Source: Algicella marina (lineage in GTDB: Bacteria > Pseudomonadota > Alphaproteobacteria > Rhodobacterales > Rhodobacteraceae). From it: a stretch of DNA of 64,000 bases. The translations under genes were made by a program, and so were the position numbers. Positions 8,480 through 19,957 of this stretch are shown one piece after another; position 1 is the stretch's first letter, and each line of letters begins with the position of its first letter. The DNA lies in NCBI RefSeq assembly GCF_009931615.1, contig NZ_CP046620.1, positions 2,898,501 through 2,962,500 of the forward strand, read 5' to 3'. The notes under the pieces are model-generated. The model did no database searches. It saw only the letters and a program-made list of their open reading frames with translations, and was not told where the DNA came from.

Positions 8480-9040
8480 TCATCCTCCGAAAGGCCAATA
8501 GCCCAGCCATGTATGTACCCCGGCAATGACGGCATAAATCACTGCACTGATAAGCAAAAGTCGCACGTCGCCTTTGGCGGCGCCGGGCTCCGGCCGCTGC
8601 CACTCCGGCTGCATCCGGTTGATCAGCGCAATCTCCAGTACCGACCAGATCAGCATCCCACCGAACAGAATTACCGACATGAGATCGCCGTTGACCATCA
8701 GATGCGCCACGGCCCAGGTAAACATGCCCAGAAGCATCGGGTGCCGAAACCAGCTGCGCGCCCGCCCTTTGGAATTCCCCAGACCGAACAGGACCACAGC
8801 CACGAACATCAGGAGGTTATTGACGTGCGTCGCCCAGCTCGGCGGCGTGTAGATCGGGTAGAAGTAACTGCCGCGGAAACCGGCAATCATCAGGATGACC
8901 GCCAGCAGAAGTACGCCGGCAAACACGCCCTTGGAGCCTTCGCCCATCCGCGCCGTCATCCCGGCACGCATCTCCGGCGCCACCCGACCGAACAAATGCC
9001 CCGCGTACCAGAGCAACAGCCCGGCAATCAGCAATCCCAT
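8480..9040 (-). CDS. NnrU-family membrane protein
   Basis: This 186-residue protein has about five or six hydrophobic segments and the NnrU family signatures (MGLLIAGLLLWYAGHLFGR at the N-terminus, a WATHVNNLLMF loop, and GNSKGRARSWFRHPMLLGMFTW). NnrU was first linked to nitrite/nitric oxide reduction, but related proteins occur widely and their role is unclear. It sits between mcl2 and the DUF1737-mch pair on one strand with short gaps, so it probably shares their transcript. Confidence 0.82.
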   Translation of the reverse strand: MGLLIAGLLLWYAGHLFGRVAPEMRAGMTARMGEGSKGVFAGVLLLAVILMIAGFRGSYFYPIYTPPSWATHVNNLLMFVAVVLFGLGNSKGRARSWFRHPMLLGMFTWAVAHLMVNGDLMSVILFGGMLIWSVLEIALINRMQPEWQRPEPGAAKGDVRLLLISAVIYAVIAGVHTWLGYWPFGG

Positions 9041-9052
9041 TTTCTGTCTCCC

Positions 9053-9904
9053 CTATCGGGCGGCAATCGCACCGGCACGCTTCAGCAGGCGTTGCGCCGC
9101 CTCGACATGCAGATTTTCCACGATCCGCCCGTTCAGCACTGCAATACCGCCGCCGGCTTCTTCGAATGCCTGCACCATTGCCTCGGCCTCCGCCACGTCT
9201 TCGGCATCCGGGCTGAAAACTTCATGCGTCACGGACACTTGGGCCGGATGAATCAGCGTCTTGCCATCAAATCCGAGGTCCCGCCCCTGCTCGCATTCGA
9301 TCCGTAATCCTTCTTCGTCCTTGAAGGCATTGTAGACACCGTCAAGACAGAGGATCCCCGCCGCCTTCGCTGCAAGAAGGCTCAGCCCAAGCCCCGGCAT
9401 CAGCGCCAGCCGGTCCGGGCGGAATTGCGCGTGCAGATCCTTCAGCAGGTCATTGGTGCCAAGGACGAATGCTTCCAATCTGGGAGACGACTTTGCGATT
9501 TCCAGGGCCTTCAGCATCGCGAGCGGTGTTTCCATCATCGCCCAGATCCTCGTTTCCGGTGCATCGTCCAACCTCGCGGCCAGCTTCTGCACCGTTTCGG
9601 CACTCTCGACCTTCGGCAACAAGATGGCGTCCGGTTTCGCGGATATCGCGGCATCCAGGTCAGCTGCACCCCACTCGGTGTCGGCGCCGTTCACCCGGAT
9701 CGCCACCCGCCGGTACCCGAATCCGCCAGCCTTCACGGCTTCCGTCACCTGTTCCCGCGCCAGCTCTTTGGCATCCGGGGCGACGGCGTCCTCCAGGTCG
9801 AGAATCACGGCATCAACGTCAAGTTGACGCGCCTTCTCCAAAGCCCGGGCATTGGACCCTGGCATATACAAAACAGACCGGTGCGGAAGCTGCGAAACTG
9901 CCAT
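9053..9904 (-). CDS. mcl2: (3S)-malyl-CoA thioesterase / HpcH-HpaI (CitE-like) family
   Basis: This 283-residue TIM-barrel protein of the CitE/HpcH family has the N-terminal signature RSVLYMPGSNARALEKA, DLEDAVAPDAKE (metal and CoA site), RVNGADTEWG, and IWAMMETPLAML (metal-binding Glu). Length and context next to mch match Mcl2, which hydrolyses (3S)-malyl-CoA to malate in the ethylmalonyl-CoA pathway. A malyl-CoA/beta-methylmalyl-CoA lyase (Mcl1) is the alternative; Mcl1 is usually longer (about 318 residues). It is the first gene of the minus-strand mcl2-nnrU-DUF1737-mch series. Confidence 0.82.
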   Translation of the reverse strand: MAVSQLPHRSVLYMPGSNARALEKARQLDVDAVILDLEDAVAPDAKELAREQVTEAVKAGGFGYRRVAIRVNGADTEWGAADLDAAISAKPDAILLPKVESAETVQKLAARLDDAPETRIWAMMETPLAMLKALEIAKSSPRLEAFVLGTNDLLKDLHAQFRPDRLALMPGLGLSLLAAKAAGILCLDGVYNAFKDEEGLRIECEQGRDLGFDGKTLIHPAQVSVTHEVFSPDAEDVAEAEAMVQAFEEAGGGIAVLNGRIVENLHVEAAQRLLKRAGAIAAR

Positions 9905-10285
9905 GAATTACCCCAAACCAAGCGATATTGCGCTGCAAACCTATCGAATTGGCGTCGCGGGTAAAGGCAAACTTCAGGCTATTAATACGTTCGATCAGGA
10001 CAGAGTCTTCATTTTGGCGATGAATTCGCCTCAAATTCGCCGAAAATCCTTAAGAAATAGTAACACATAGGGCCCGGGGGAGCGCCCGTAAGATTAACCA
10101 ATTTTTGCGGGTTCGTTCGCAAGCTTGGTTATACGAGGCCCACTGCGTTAGGGAGGCCGCCGAAGGTTTGGCCATCGGAAGGCGAAGAACGCAAAGGGTT
10201 TCGTGACAGTGCGACCGCGGGGCCCGCCCGTTAGCATAACGCTAAAGGCCAGGTGCATGCTCCGCCTCTATATGAGGTAGACAGA
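9905..10285. other. Divergent intergenic region with an interrupted hairpin
   Basis: This 381-base gap separates the divergent mcl2 and the small secreted-protein gene. TAACCAA (10095-10101) pairs with TTGGTTA (10125-10131), and inside it TTGCG (10105-10109) pairs with CGCAA (10118-10122), giving a long interrupted stem. It could be an operator or an RNA structure. I see no open frame worth calling. Confidence 0.35.
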
Positions 10286-10612
10286 ATGAAACGTCTTGTT
10301 GGATCAACCGCGATTGCGTTGTCCGTCTCGCTCTCCCTGGCGAGCGGTCTTGCGGGTTCGGCTGCGGCGCAGCAGAAACCGTGTGGAGAGCGCGAACAGA
10401 TCGTATCGCGGCTCGGAGACAAGTATGGCGAGGCCCGTACCGCACGCGGCCTCAGCCACAACAACGGCATGGTGGAAGTCTATGCGTCCGAGGAAACGGG
10501 CACATGGACGATACTCATCACCCTTCCCAACGGCGAGACGTGTCTCGTTGCGGCCGGTGACTTCTGGGAAAATGCACCGCTGGAAGTGACACAATCCAAG
10601 CAAGCCATCTAA
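10286..10612 (+). CDS. Small secreted protein of unknown function
   Basis: This is a 108-residue protein with a clear Sec signal peptide (MKRLVGSTAIALSVSLSLAS, cleavage likely after SAAAQ), so it is periplasmic. The mature part has two cysteines (KPCGERE and ETCLVAAGDFW) that could form a disulfide, and the segment GTWTILITLPNGETCL. Similar short proteins are common in Rhodobacterales, but I know of no function. The ATG at 10286 follows GAGGTAGACAGA. Confidence 0.75.
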   Translation: MKRLVGSTAIALSVSLSLASGLAGSAAAQQKPCGEREQIVSRLGDKYGEARTARGLSHNNGMVEVYASEETGTWTILITLPNGETCLVAAGDFWENAPLEVTQSKQAI

Positions 10613-10657
10613 AATCGCCGTCCGGCACAGTCTTCCCCAACGTTTGGGCGCGCCATT

Positions 10658-11410
10658 TCAGATGAGCGCGTCCCATATCAGTTTTAGTCCTGTCAACGTC
10701 AGGAAGATGTAGGCAAGGTTGAAGAACAGCGTCTCGGGCACATGCTTATGCGCCCATACTCCCGCCAGTGTTCCGGCAATTGCACAGGGGACAAGTGTTG
10801 CCACGGCCCATACCGTATCCGTCGTGAATAGACCCATGCCCAGATATACAAAGAATTTCAGCGCATTGACGACCGAGAAGAAGAGCACCGAACACGCCTG
10901 AAAGGTTGTCTTGTCGAGGTTTCTGCGCAACAGATAAACGGAGGCCGGCGGTCCACCAGCATGGCTCACGAAACTGCTGAAGCCAGATAGCCCGCCCCAC
11001 AGGATGGCCGATGCGGATGTCGGCTCTCCCCGACCGAGTTTCAGCCACCCACGCTTCACTGAAATCTGGAATGCAACGAAACCAACCGCGATCACCCCGA
11101 TCATCAGCTTCACGAAGCTGCCATCGATCGTCCGAAAGAGCAACGCCCCGATCAGGATTCCAGGAACTGATGCAAAAAGCAGCAGCTTGACGTCATTCCA
11201 CTGCCACTGACGCCAATAGGCCCGCAAGGCGGTCACATCCATGACCATCAGAATCGGCAGCATCAAAGCCACGGCCTGCGTCGGCGGCACGACCAGCGCC
11301 AGGAAGGGCGCCGCTGCGAAGGCAGGCCCGTTCGCAAAACCTCCCTTGGCAATACCGGCGAAAATCACCGCGGGCACGGCAAACAGGTAGAATGTCAAAT
11401 CAAGCGTCAC
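10658..11410 (-). CDS. TSUP-family (TauE/SafE) permease
   Basis: This is a 250-residue integral membrane protein with about eight helices. Two TSUP-type repeats are visible: GIAKGGFANGPAFAAAPFLALVVPPTQAV near the N-terminus and LSGFSSFVSHAGGPPASVYLL in the middle. The family exports sulfite or sulfonates, or takes up small organic anions; the substrate here is unknown. It is divergent from mdh and lies alone between two plus-strand genes. Confidence 0.87.
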   Translation of the reverse strand: MTLDLTFYLFAVPAVIFAGIAKGGFANGPAFAAAPFLALVVPPTQAVALMLPILMVMDVTALRAYWRQWQWNDVKLLLFASVPGILIGALLFRTIDGSFVKLMIGVIAVGFVAFQISVKRGWLKLGRGEPTSASAILWGGLSGFSSFVSHAGGPPASVYLLRRNLDKTTFQACSVLFFSVVNALKFFVYLGMGLFTTDTVWAVATLVPCAIAGTLAGVWAHKHVPETLFFNLAYIFLTLTGLKLIWDALI

Positions 11411-11495
11411 TTCAGTCTTCCTTCATGCTCGCGGACATATTCACAGCGTGCAATCACGCCGCCCGGGCCTTGCGATAAACGCGACAAATGGATAG

Positions 11496-12497
<1,002 letters not shown>

Positions 12498-12520
12498 AAT
12501 TGGCGATTGAGCAAGGAAGA

Positions 12521-12549
12521 GGGCGCGTCGGCAGATGCGCCCTTTTTTT
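12521..12549 (+). terminator. Intrinsic terminator after mdh
   Basis: GGGCGC (12521-12526) pairs with GCGCCC (12537-12542) and is followed at once by seven T residues (12543-12549). It separates mdh from the sucC promoter region. Confidence 0.85.
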
Positions 12550-12682
12550 GTGGCACCACCAGAATGCTAAACATGCCGATGGATTTCGGCATTCAGTTGA
12601 ATACATTGATACCGCTCACTTTTTCGCGGACCATGGGTCGTTTCAAGGGACCGAATCATCCCCGACCGGACAATTCTTGGTT

Positions 12683-12714
12683 TTGTGATCACAAGAATTT
12701 TAGCGTGATCACAA
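12683..12714. promoter_or_regulatory. Paired TGATCA palindrome upstream of sucC (candidate operator)
   Basis: TTGTGATCACAA (12683-12694) and GTGATCACAA (12705-12714) lie on either side of GAATTTTAGC. The TGATCA cores are 20 bases apart. The element is 136 bases upstream of the sucC start, almost the same distance as the matching element before sdhC (6744-6776). Shared sequence and position argue for one regulator acting on both operons. Confidence 0.65.
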
Positions 12715-12849
12715 ATTAGCGCTTTTACATCAAAACCGCGATTATTTACCGTTTTCCCTTTGCTCTGCGCTCACTTTCAGCCTACCGATTTGTGAACCGT
12801 GCGCATGTTCTGTGCGCCGCACTGCCCAGAGCAAAGGGGACGTTGCCAG

Positions 12850-14043
12850 ATGAACATCCATGAATACCAGGCCAAGCAGCTTTTGAAATCCTATGGCGCA
12901 CCCGTCTCCGACGGTCGTGCCGTTCTCCGCGCCGAAGAGGCTAAATCCGCCGCCGGCGAGCTCGACGGCCCCGTTTGGGTCGTCAAGGCACAGATCCACG
13001 CGGGCGGACGCGGCAAGGGCAGTTTCAAGGAAGCGGAAGCCGGTGAGAAGGGCGGTGTACGTCTGACAAAATCCGTGGAAGAAGCGGCGGAAGAAGCGGA
13101 AAAGATGCTCGGCCGGACATTGGTAACCCATCAGACCGGCCCCGCCGGCAAGCAGGTCAACCGCATTTATATCGAAGAGGGAGCGGGTATCGAGACAGAA
13201 CTCTACCTGGCCCTTCTGGTAGACCGGATTTCCTCTCGCGTCTCGTTTGTCTGCTCCACCGAGGGCGGCATGGATATCGAGGAAGTCGCCGCGTCCACGC
13301 CTGAGAAGATTCTCACCTTCTCCGTCGATCCCGCCTCCGGCATTTCAGGCTTCCACGGCCGCCGCGTCGCCTTCGCTCTCGGGCTGGAGGGCGCGCAGGT
13401 CAAGCAATGCGTGAAACTGGTCAATACGCTCTTCAAGATGTTCATCGAGAAAGACATGGAGATGCTGGAGATCAATCCGCTGATCGTCACCGACAAAGGC
13501 GATCTGCGCTGCCTCGACGCCAAGATGGGTTTCGATTCCAACGCGCTTTACCGCCAGTCCGACATTCTCAGCCTGCGTGACGAGACGGAAGAGGACCCCA
13601 AGGAGCTCGCCGCGTCCAAGTTCGACCTCAACTATATTGCGCTCGATGGCGAAATCGGCTGCATGGTCAACGGTGCCGGCCTTGCCATGGCGACTATGGA
13701 TATCATCAAGCTTTATGGCGCAGAGCCTGCCAACTTCCTCGACGTTGGTGGTGGCGCAACGAAGGAGAAGGTGACCGAAGCGTTCAAGATCATCACCTCC
13801 GACCCGAACGTAAAAGGCATTCTCGTCAACATCTTCGGCGGAATCATGCGTTGTGACGTCATCGCGGAAGGGGTCGTGGCCGCAGTCAAGGAAGTCGGAC
13901 TGCAGGTGCCCTTGGTCGTTCGTCTCGAAGGAACGAACGTCGAGAAGGGCAAGGAGATCATCAACACCTCCGATGTTGACGTGATTGCCGCGGATGACCT
14001 CGCTGACGCAGCCGAAAAAATCGTCAAGGCCGTCAAGGGCTGA
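12850..14043 (+). CDS. sucC: Succinyl-CoA ligase (ADP-forming) beta subunit
   Basis: This 397-residue SucC forms with SucD the enzyme converting succinyl-CoA to succinate with NTP formation. The N-terminus [19 protein letters not shown], the ATP-grasp segments ([28 protein letters not shown]) and the C-terminal CoA-ligase part ([17 protein letters not shown]) are intact. The ATG at 12850 is preceded by AAAGGGGA. It is the first gene of the suc operon; a sulfotransferase-like gene, not sucD, comes next. Confidence 0.97.
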   Translation: MNIHEYQAKQLLKSYGAPVSDGRAVLRAEEAKSAAGELDGPVWVVKAQIHAGGRGKGSFKEAEAGEKGGVRLTKSVEEAAEEAEKMLGRTLVTHQTGPAGKQVNRIYIEEGAGIETELYLALLVDRISSRVSFVCSTEGGMDIEEVAASTPEKILTFSVDPASGISGFHGRRVAFALGLEGAQVKQCVKLVNTLFKMFIEKDMEMLEINPLIVTDKGDLRCLDAKMGFDSNALYRQSDILSLRDETEEDPKELAASKFDLNYIALDGEIGCMVNGAGLAMATMDIIKLYGAEPANFLDVGGGATKEKVTEAFKIITSDPNVKGILVNIFGGIMRCDVIAEGVVAAVKEVGLQVPLVVRLEGTNVEKGKEIINTSDVDVIAADDLADAAEKIVKAVKG

Positions 14044-14103
14044 AGTTTCACCGACATCCGGTGTAGGCTCGCTTGGCCTGCATCGGAATTGGAGACGAGA
14101 ATC

Positions 14104-15042
14104 GTGACCAGCGCACCAGAAGCCATCCCTGAGATCGAAACGGCAAGCGGCCGCAGGCTGGATTACATCGTGTTCGGCCTCGCCCGCAGCGGCACGACCG
14201 GTGTCACCCGCTATCTGAACGCAGTGCCGGAAATCTACTGTGGTGTCGAATTGTTCAAACCTTCGGAGGATCATTCCGCGCTGTACGTTCCCGAATGTCT
14301 GATCAACGTGCCGGACACGGAGGCGACAAAGGCGAAGGTTCGAATCTCGCGGGAAAAGCTGGAGCGTGACGGCGACCGGATCCAAGCCTACGGTAACAAG
14401 ACGCCAGAGTATTTCTATAATCTGGCAACGGTACTTTCCCAACTTGAGAAAAAACGCGGCATCTTTTGTTATCGAAACATTCGCGATGTCGCCCGTTCCT
14501 ATTCCACCCGCGCTCAGAACGTAAACGACAACTGGCATCCGGGACGCCTCGGTGTCTATGTCGTGGCGGATGCCATCCTTCTCTACAGGGCCCTCTCCCG
14601 GCTCGATCAGGATGCGGACATACTTGTCGTTCCCTACAATGCCCTCGATGAAGACTGGCAACCGGTAATGGAATCCGCTTCGCGGTTTCTTCTGCCAGAT
14701 GTGCAACCGACGTTCACAGACGAGGTTGTGCAAGAGGCGGCCGATCGCAAGAAAATCGCCAAATCCAAAGATCAGGCGGCCCTCACGGCTTTGGAGGAAG
14801 ACGCCCTGTCGCGGATCGACGTGGAAGGAATTCACCAGTTACTGAACCGGCCGGAGCCATTCCGGCTGAACCAGGTTCGTGGGGAGATCAAGGAGATCGT
14901 TCGGAAGATGCCGAAGGCGCCTCTGAAGATCGTGCGGGAGATCATAGACGCCCACGATTCCGCACCGGCCCGGGATTTCTTCAGAACCTACAAACGCCGC
15001 TCGCGTTTCGCACTGCCGCAGCGAGGCACGGCAAATGCGTGA
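14104..15042 (+). CDS. Sulfotransferase-family protein between sucC and sucD (GTG start)
   Basis: This 312-residue protein has a phosphosulfate-type P-loop at residues 22-34 ([13 protein letters not shown]) and a downstream segment [18 protein letters not shown] matching the 3'-phosphate-binding Arg...Ser. I chose the GTG at 14104, nine bases after GGAG; a TTG at 14089 is in frame but overlaps that ribosome-binding site. The C-terminus is rich in basic residues ([12 protein letters not shown]). It sits 60 bases after sucC and 73 before sucD on the same strand. Substrate unknown. Confidence 0.75.
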   Translation: MTSAPEAIPEIETASGRRLDYIVFGLARSGTTGVTRYLNAVPEIYCGVELFKPSEDHSALYVPECLINVPDTEATKAKVRISREKLERDGDRIQAYGNKTPEYFYNLATVLSQLEKKRGIFCYRNIRDVARSYSTRAQNVNDNWHPGRLGVYVVADAILLYRALSRLDQDADILVVPYNALDEDWQPVMESASRFLLPDVQPTFTDEVVQEAADRKKIAKSKDQAALTALEEDALSRIDVEGIHQLLNRPEPFRLNQVRGEIKEIVRKMPKAPLKIVREIIDAHDSAPARDFFRTYKRRSRFALPQRGTANA

Positions 15043-15115
15043 AACGTATTCAACTTCGCCGGTGCACTCGGGCGCACCGAACCATCGCTCATATTCCACA
15101 TCCGGAGGTGCCTGA

Positions 15116-15997
15116 ATGGCCGTACTCGTGAATGAAAATACCCGCGTGATCTGTCAGGGCCTCACGGGCTCGCAAGGCACTTTTCACTCGGAACAGGCCA
15201 TCGCCTACGGCACCAAGATGGTCGGCGGTGTAACCCCCGGCAAGGGAGAGACCACCCATATCGGCTTGCCGATCTTCGATACCGTCCACGAGGCGAAACA
15301 CGCCACAAAGGCAAATGCCACTGCAATTTACGTGCCGCCACCCTTTGCGGCCGATGCGATCCTGGAAGCGATCGACGCCGAGATGGAACTCATCGTCTGC
15401 ATCACCGAAGGCATTCCCGTGCTCGACATGATGAAGGTCAAGCGGGCACTCGAAGGCTCCAGCTCCACGCTCATCGGCCCCAACTGCCCGGGAATCATCA
15501 CTCCGGATGCCTGCAAGATTGGCATCATGCCCGGCCACATCCACAAGCGCGGGTCCGTCGGCGTCGTGTCCCGTTCGGGCACACTTACCTACGAGGCCGT
15601 GGGACAGACAACGGCTGCCGGTCTCGGCCAGTCCACCTGCATCGGCATTGGCGGCGACCCGATCAAGGGCATGGAGCATATCGACGCTCTTGAACTGCTG
15701 TTGGCCGATGATGAAACAAAGTCGATCATCATGATCGGTGAGATTGGTGGCTCTGCCGAAGAAGAGGCTGCTCAATTCATAAAGGACGAAGCCAAGAAAG
15801 GCCGCTCCAAGCCGATTGCCGGTTTCATTGCCGGTCGTACTGCGCCTCCGGGCCGGCGCATGGGCCACGCCGGTGCCATAGTCGCAGGCGGCAAAGGCGG
15901 TGCCGATGACAAGATCGAAGCGATGAAATCCGCTGGTATCATTGTGGCGGAAAGCCCCGCAGGTCTGGGTGAGGCCGTCCTCAAAGCGATCGGGTAG
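15116..15997 (+). CDS. sucD: Succinyl-CoA ligase alpha subunit
   Basis: This 293-residue SucD carries the CoA-binding N-terminal fold ([19 protein letters not shown]), [35 protein letters not shown], and the phosphorylated active-site histidine in [10 protein letters not shown]. Length is normal. CGGAGG lies about 9 bases before the ATG. It is followed 5 bases later by a small lipoprotein gene in the same operon. Confidence 0.97.
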   Translation: MAVLVNENTRVICQGLTGSQGTFHSEQAIAYGTKMVGGVTPGKGETTHIGLPIFDTVHEAKHATKANATAIYVPPPFAADAILEAIDAEMELIVCITEGIPVLDMMKVKRALEGSSSTLIGPNCPGIITPDACKIGIMPGHIHKRGSVGVVSRSGTLTYEAVGQTTAAGLGQSTCIGIGGDPIKGMEHIDALELLLADDETKSIIMIGEIGGSAEEEAAQFIKDEAKKGRSKPIAGFIAGRTAPPGRRMGHAGAIVAGGKGGADDKIEAMKSAGIIVAESPAGLGEAVLKAIG

Positions 15998-16002
15998 CGA
16001 CC

Positions 16003-16242
16003 ATGCGAATTCTCCTGCTGTTGCTGCTTCTGTTGCCAGCCTGTCAAAGAACCAACGAAGCGAACCGCGCGGCACTGGCGCGTACGATCGTATACAAGTA
16101 TGGTGCGGATCAGGACGAAGCTGCACAGCGGTTGGCCATCTCACAGATCTGCGGGCCCTCCGCCACGATCACACTTGTGGGAGGCCCGGTTGCAACAGCC
16201 GTTCCGGGAGAGTTCGAAAGTACGTATAGCTGTACGTACTAG
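16003..16242 (+). CDS. Small lipoprotein following sucD
   Basis: This is a 79-residue predicted lipoprotein: MRILLLLLLLLPAC is a very short signal with lipobox LLPAC, leaving a mature part of about 65 residues that includes ICGPSATITLVGGPVATAVPG. It begins 5 bases after the sucD stop and precedes a sulfotransferase gene by 19 bases, so it is transcribed with the TCA genes. No family is recognised. Confidence 0.65.
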   Translation: MRILLLLLLLLPACQRTNEANRAALARTIVYKYGADQDEAAQRLAISQICGPSATITLVGGPVATAVPGEFESTYSCTY

Positions 16243-16261
16243 AAGGAGGCTTCGGCCTGAA

Positions 16262-16999
16262 ATGGTGCTGGTTTCGCACACCCATCGGTTCATCTTCTTC
16301 AAATCGAAGAAGACGGCCTCAACTTCGGTTGAGGCCTATTTTGAGCCATTCTGCCTTCCTGATGACAAGCTGCCCGATGGCGTGGCGGAACAGTATCGGG
16401 ACGAATTCATCGGCCCAACTGGAATCATAGGCTGCCGTCTGGGGCGCGAGGAGCGCGCGGCAGCCACGTGGGAAGCTCACATGCGTGCATCACGCATCCT
16501 GCGCCTTCTCGGGCCTGCCCGATTCCTGAGCTACTTTCGTTTCACAACAGTGCGCAATCCGTTCACCAAATATCTGGCCACGTTTCGCTACCACATGCGC
16601 AACCGGCCGGACGTACTGAACGCGCCCTTCGCTCAACATCGCGAAGCGTTCATCGAATGGATGCGGAGTGGCAATGGCCATCCAAGAGATCACAATACCT
16701 ACAGCATCGGCCCCTTCCGGGTGGCCAATGCCTATATAAGAGCGGAACATCTGGCGGATGACACACGTGCAGTCTGCGAAAGACTCTCGCTGCCATACGA
16801 TCCGACGCGGATGCCGCACTACAAGAAAATGGCGCGACCGGAGCGTCATTATTCAGACTATTTTGACGAAACCTCGAAAAAGCTTGTGGCCAGACGCCAC
16901 CGCTGGGAAATTGAAACTTTTGGCTACAGTTTCAAGCAAGACCCAGTCCCCCCCACCGGCCCGGCCCTCCATCATCTGCGCAGCGGAGAGACATCATGA
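16262..16999 (+). CDS. Sulfotransferase-2-like protein between sucD and sucA
   Basis: This is a 245-residue protein of the sulfotransferase_2 type. It starts MVLVSHTHRFIFFKSKKTAST, where KKTASTS is the phosphosulfate loop. RFTTVRNPFTKYLATFRYHM is the second conserved motif with the RNP signature typical of carbohydrate sulfotransferases. The ATG at 16262 is preceded by AAGGAGG. Its stop overlaps the sucA start in an ATGA, so it is translationally coupled to 2-oxoglutarate dehydrogenase. The acceptor, possibly a surface glycan, is inference. Confidence 0.78.
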   Translation: MVLVSHTHRFIFFKSKKTASTSVEAYFEPFCLPDDKLPDGVAEQYRDEFIGPTGIIGCRLGREERAAATWEAHMRASRILRLLGPARFLSYFRFTTVRNPFTKYLATFRYHMRNRPDVLNAPFAQHREAFIEWMRSGNGHPRDHNTYSIGPFRVANAYIRAEHLADDTRAVCERLSLPYDPTRMPHYKKMARPERHYSDYFDETSKKLVARRHRWEIETFGYSFKQDPVPPTGPALHHLRSGETS

Positions 17000-19953
17000 A
17001 CGAGATCAGCGGAAACAGCGCCTTTCACTCCTCATCCTTCCTACAGGGCCACAACGCTGAATATGTCGAGCAGCTCCATGCACGGTTCGCTGCCGACCCC
17101 ACCGCCGTCGATGCCAGTTGGCGGGAGTTTTTCGAGGCCCTGAACGAGGATAACCTGACTGTCCGCTCCGAGGCGGCCGGTCCTTCGTGGGCGCGCGCTG
17201 ACTGGCCGCCCGTGCCCAACGACGAGCTGACCGCCGCACTTGACGGTCAGTGGGGCGACGATCCTGCAGGGCACGCCGAGAAGAAGGTCTCCCAGAAGGC
17301 CGCCGAGAAAGGCGTTTCACTGTCAGAAGCACAGCTGAAGCAGGCCGTCACGGATAGTCTGCGTGCGCTGATGATCATCCGGGCCTATCGCATCCGTGGC
17401 CATCTGGCAGCCGACCTAGATCCGCTCGGACTGACGGAACAGACACCGCACCGGGAACTGGAGCCGGAAAGCTATGGCTTTACTGAGGCGGACATGGATC
17501 GGCCGATCTTCATCGACAACGTACTCGGGCTTGAAACGGCATCACTACGCGAAATTCTCGCCATTCTGAAACGCACGTATTGCGGCACGTTCGCCCTTCA
17601 GTACATGCATATCTCGGACCCTGAACAGGCGGCGTGGCTGAAAGAGCGGATCGAGGGCTTGGGCAAGGAGGTCCAGTTCACGAGAGAGGGTCGCCGGGCG
17701 ATCCTCAACAAGCTGGTGGAGGCCGAAGGTTTCGAGAAGTTTCTCCACGTGAAGTACACTGGCACCAAACGTTTCGGCCTCGACGGGGGCGAGAGCGTAA
17801 TTCCTGCGATGGAGCAAATCATCAAGCGCGGCGGCAACATGGGCGTACAGGATATTGTCGTCGGAATGCCCCACCGTGGTCGCCTCAGCATCCTCGCTAA
17901 CGTCATGGGCAAACCTTACCGCGCGATCTTCAACGAATTTCAGGGCGGCAGCTTCAAACCGGATGAAGTCGAAGGCTCCGGCGATGTCAAATACCACCTT
18001 GGCGCTTCCTCGGACCGGGAGTTTGACGGGAATACCGTGCATCTGTCTCTTACTGCGAACCCCAGTCACCTCGAAGCTGTGAATCCGGTAGTTATCGGCA
18101 AGGTCCGGGCCAAACAGGAACAGATCAACGACACCGACCGCACCAAGGTGCTCCCCATTCTCCTGCATGGCGATGCCGCCTTTGCGGGCCAAGGTGTGGT
18201 GGCAGAATGTTTCGGTCTCTCGGGCCTCAAGGGGCATCGCACCGGCGGCACTATCCATATCGTCGTCAACAACCAGATCGGCTTCACCACAAGCCCACAT
18301 AACTCGCGATCATCCCCCTACCCGACGGATATCGCGCTTATGGTGGAGGCGCCGATCTTCCACGTGAACGGCGACGATCCTGAAGCCGTGGTTCACGCCG
18401 CCAAGGTTGCCACTGAATTCCGGCAGATTTTCCACAAGGACGTCGTTATTGACATCTTTTGCTATCGTCGCTTCGGCCACAACGAAGGCGACGAGCCGAT
18501 GTTCACGCAGCCGCAGATGTACAAGCTGATCAAGGGGCACAAAACCACTCTCCAGCTCTACACCGAACGCCTCATCGGAGACGGTCTCATTCCGGAAGGA
18601 GAGATCGAGGATATGAAGGCCGCCTTCCAGGCCCAGCTGAACGAGGAGTTCGAGGCCGGCAAGGAATTCCGCCCCAACAAGGCAGATTGGCTCGATGGCC
18701 GCTGGTCACATCTCGACAAGCAAGGAGAGAAGTACCAGCGCGGCAAGACTGCCGTCGATATGGCCCGGTTGAAGGAGGTCGGCGCAGCCCTCACCCGCCT
18801 TCCGGAAGGTTACAAGCCGCACCGTACGGTTGAACGGATGCTCGGTGCCAAGAAGGAAATGATCGACTCGGGCGAAGGACTGGATTGGGCGACGGCAGAA
18901 GCACTCGCCTTTGGCACCCTGCTGCTGGAAGGCTATCCCGTTCGCCTCGCCGGTCAGGATTCTACTCGCGGTACATTCAGTCAGCGCCATTCCGGCATCA
19001 TCGATCAGGAAACGGAAGAACGCTACCTGATGCTCAACCATATCAAGGCGGGACAGGCGCAATACGAGGTCGTCGACTCCATGCTGTCGGAGTACGCCGT
19101 GCTCGGGTTCGAATATGGCTACAGCCTGGCGGAGCCTAACGCCCTGACACTCTGGGAAGCCCAGTTCGGCGATTTCGCCAACGGTGCCCAGATCATGATC
19201 GACCAGTTCATCTCTTCAGGAGAGAAGAAATGGCTGCGCATGTCAGGGCTAGTCATGCTCCTGCCACACGGCTACGAAGGTCAGGGGCCGGAGCACAGCT
19301 CCGCCCGGCTGGAACGTTTTCTCCAGATGTGCGCTGAGGACAACTGGATCGTTGCGAACTGCACGACGCCGGCCAACTATTTCCACATCCTTCGGCGCCA
19401 GCTTCACCGCAGCTTCCGTAAACCACTCGTGATGATGACGCCGAAGTCGCTGCTGCGAAACAAGATGGCAGTCAGCAAGTTGGAGGAGATGGCCACGGGT
19501 TCGAGCTTCCACCGTGTCCTGTGGGATGATGCGCAACACGGTAACTCCGACCTGACACTCAAGGCAGACAAGGACATCAAGCGCGTCGTCATATGTTCGG
19601 GCAAGGTATATTATGACCTGCTCGAGGCACGGGACGCCCAGGGCCTGGATGACGTCTACCTGCTTCGACTCGAGCAATTCTACCCCTTCCCGGCCCAGAG
19701 CCTCGTTGCAGAGCTCAAGCGCTTCAAGAAGGCGGAAATCGTATGGTGCCAGGAAGAGCCCAAGAACCAGGGAGCATGGACTTTCGTGGAACCGAACATC
19801 GAATGGGTGCTTGGCCGTATCAAATCTAGATGGCTGCGTCCCGCCTACGCGGGTCGTGCAGCTGCTGCGTCACCCGCGACGGGTCTTGCAAAGAGCCATA
19901 AGGCGCAGCAAGACGCGCTCGTGAACGATGCGCTTACCGGAAAGAAGGACTGA
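16996..19953 (+). CDS. sucA: 2-oxoglutarate dehydrogenase E1 component
   Basis: This 985-residue thiamine-diphosphate enzyme decarboxylates 2-oxoglutarate and transfers the succinyl group to the E2 lipoyl arm. The N-terminal E2-binding segment ([17 protein letters not shown]), the active-site region [18 protein letters not shown], the ThDP/Mg motif ([12 protein letters not shown] then [11 protein letters not shown]), and the transketolase-like C-terminal half ([27 protein letters not shown]) are intact. It starts in an ATGA overlap with the upstream sulfotransferase gene, and sucB begins 4 bases after its stop. Confidence 0.97.
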   Translation: MNEISGNSAFHSSSFLQGHNAEYVEQLHARFAADPTAVDASWREFFEALNEDNLTVRSEAAGPSWARADWPPVPNDELTAALDGQWGDDPAGHAEKKVSQKAAEKGVSLSEAQLKQAVTDSLRALMIIRAYRIRGHLAADLDPLGLTEQTPHRELEPESYGFTEADMDRPIFIDNVLGLETASLREILAILKRTYCGTFALQYMHISDPEQAAWLKERIEGLGKEVQFTREGRRAILNKLVEAEGFEKFLHVKYTGTKRFGLDGGESVIPAMEQIIKRGGNMGVQDIVVGMPHRGRLSILANVMGKPYRAIFNEFQGGSFKPDEVEGSGDVKYHLGASSDREFDGNTVHLSLTANPSHLEAVNPVVIGKVRAKQEQINDTDRTKVLPILLHGDAAFAGQGVVAECFGLSGLKGHRTGGTIHIVVNNQIGFTTSPHNSRSSPYPTDIALMVEAPIFHVNGDDPEAVVHAAKVATEFRQIFHKDVVIDIFCYRRFGHNEGDEPMFTQPQMYKLIKGHKTTLQLYTERLIGDGLIPEGEIEDMKAAFQAQLNEEFEAGKEFRPNKADWLDGRWSHLDKQGEKYQRGKTAVDMARLKEVGAALTRLPEGYKPHRTVERMLGAKKEMIDSGEGLDWATAEALAFGTLLLEGYPVRLAGQDSTRGTFSQRHSGIIDQETEERYLMLNHIKAGQAQYEVVDSMLSEYAVLGFEYGYSLAEPNALTLWEAQFGDFANGAQIMIDQFISSGEKKWLRMSGLVMLLPHGYEGQGPEHSSARLERFLQMCAEDNWIVANCTTPANYFHILRRQLHRSFRKPLVMMTPKSLLRNKMAVSKLEEMATGSSFHRVLWDDAQHGNSDLTLKADKDIKRVVICSGKVYYDLLEARDAQGLDDVYLLRLEQFYPFPAQSLVAELKRFKKAEIVWCQEEPKNQGAWTFVEPNIEWVLGRIKSRWLRPAYAGRAAAASPATGLAKSHKAQQDALVNDALTGKKD

Positions 19954-19957
19954 GAGA

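Noticed and set aside
13345-14835. 496-residue minus-strand open frame across sucC and the next gene
   Set aside because: It is antisense to two strongly supported genes and has no family-like motifs; long antisense frames are common in high-GC DNA.
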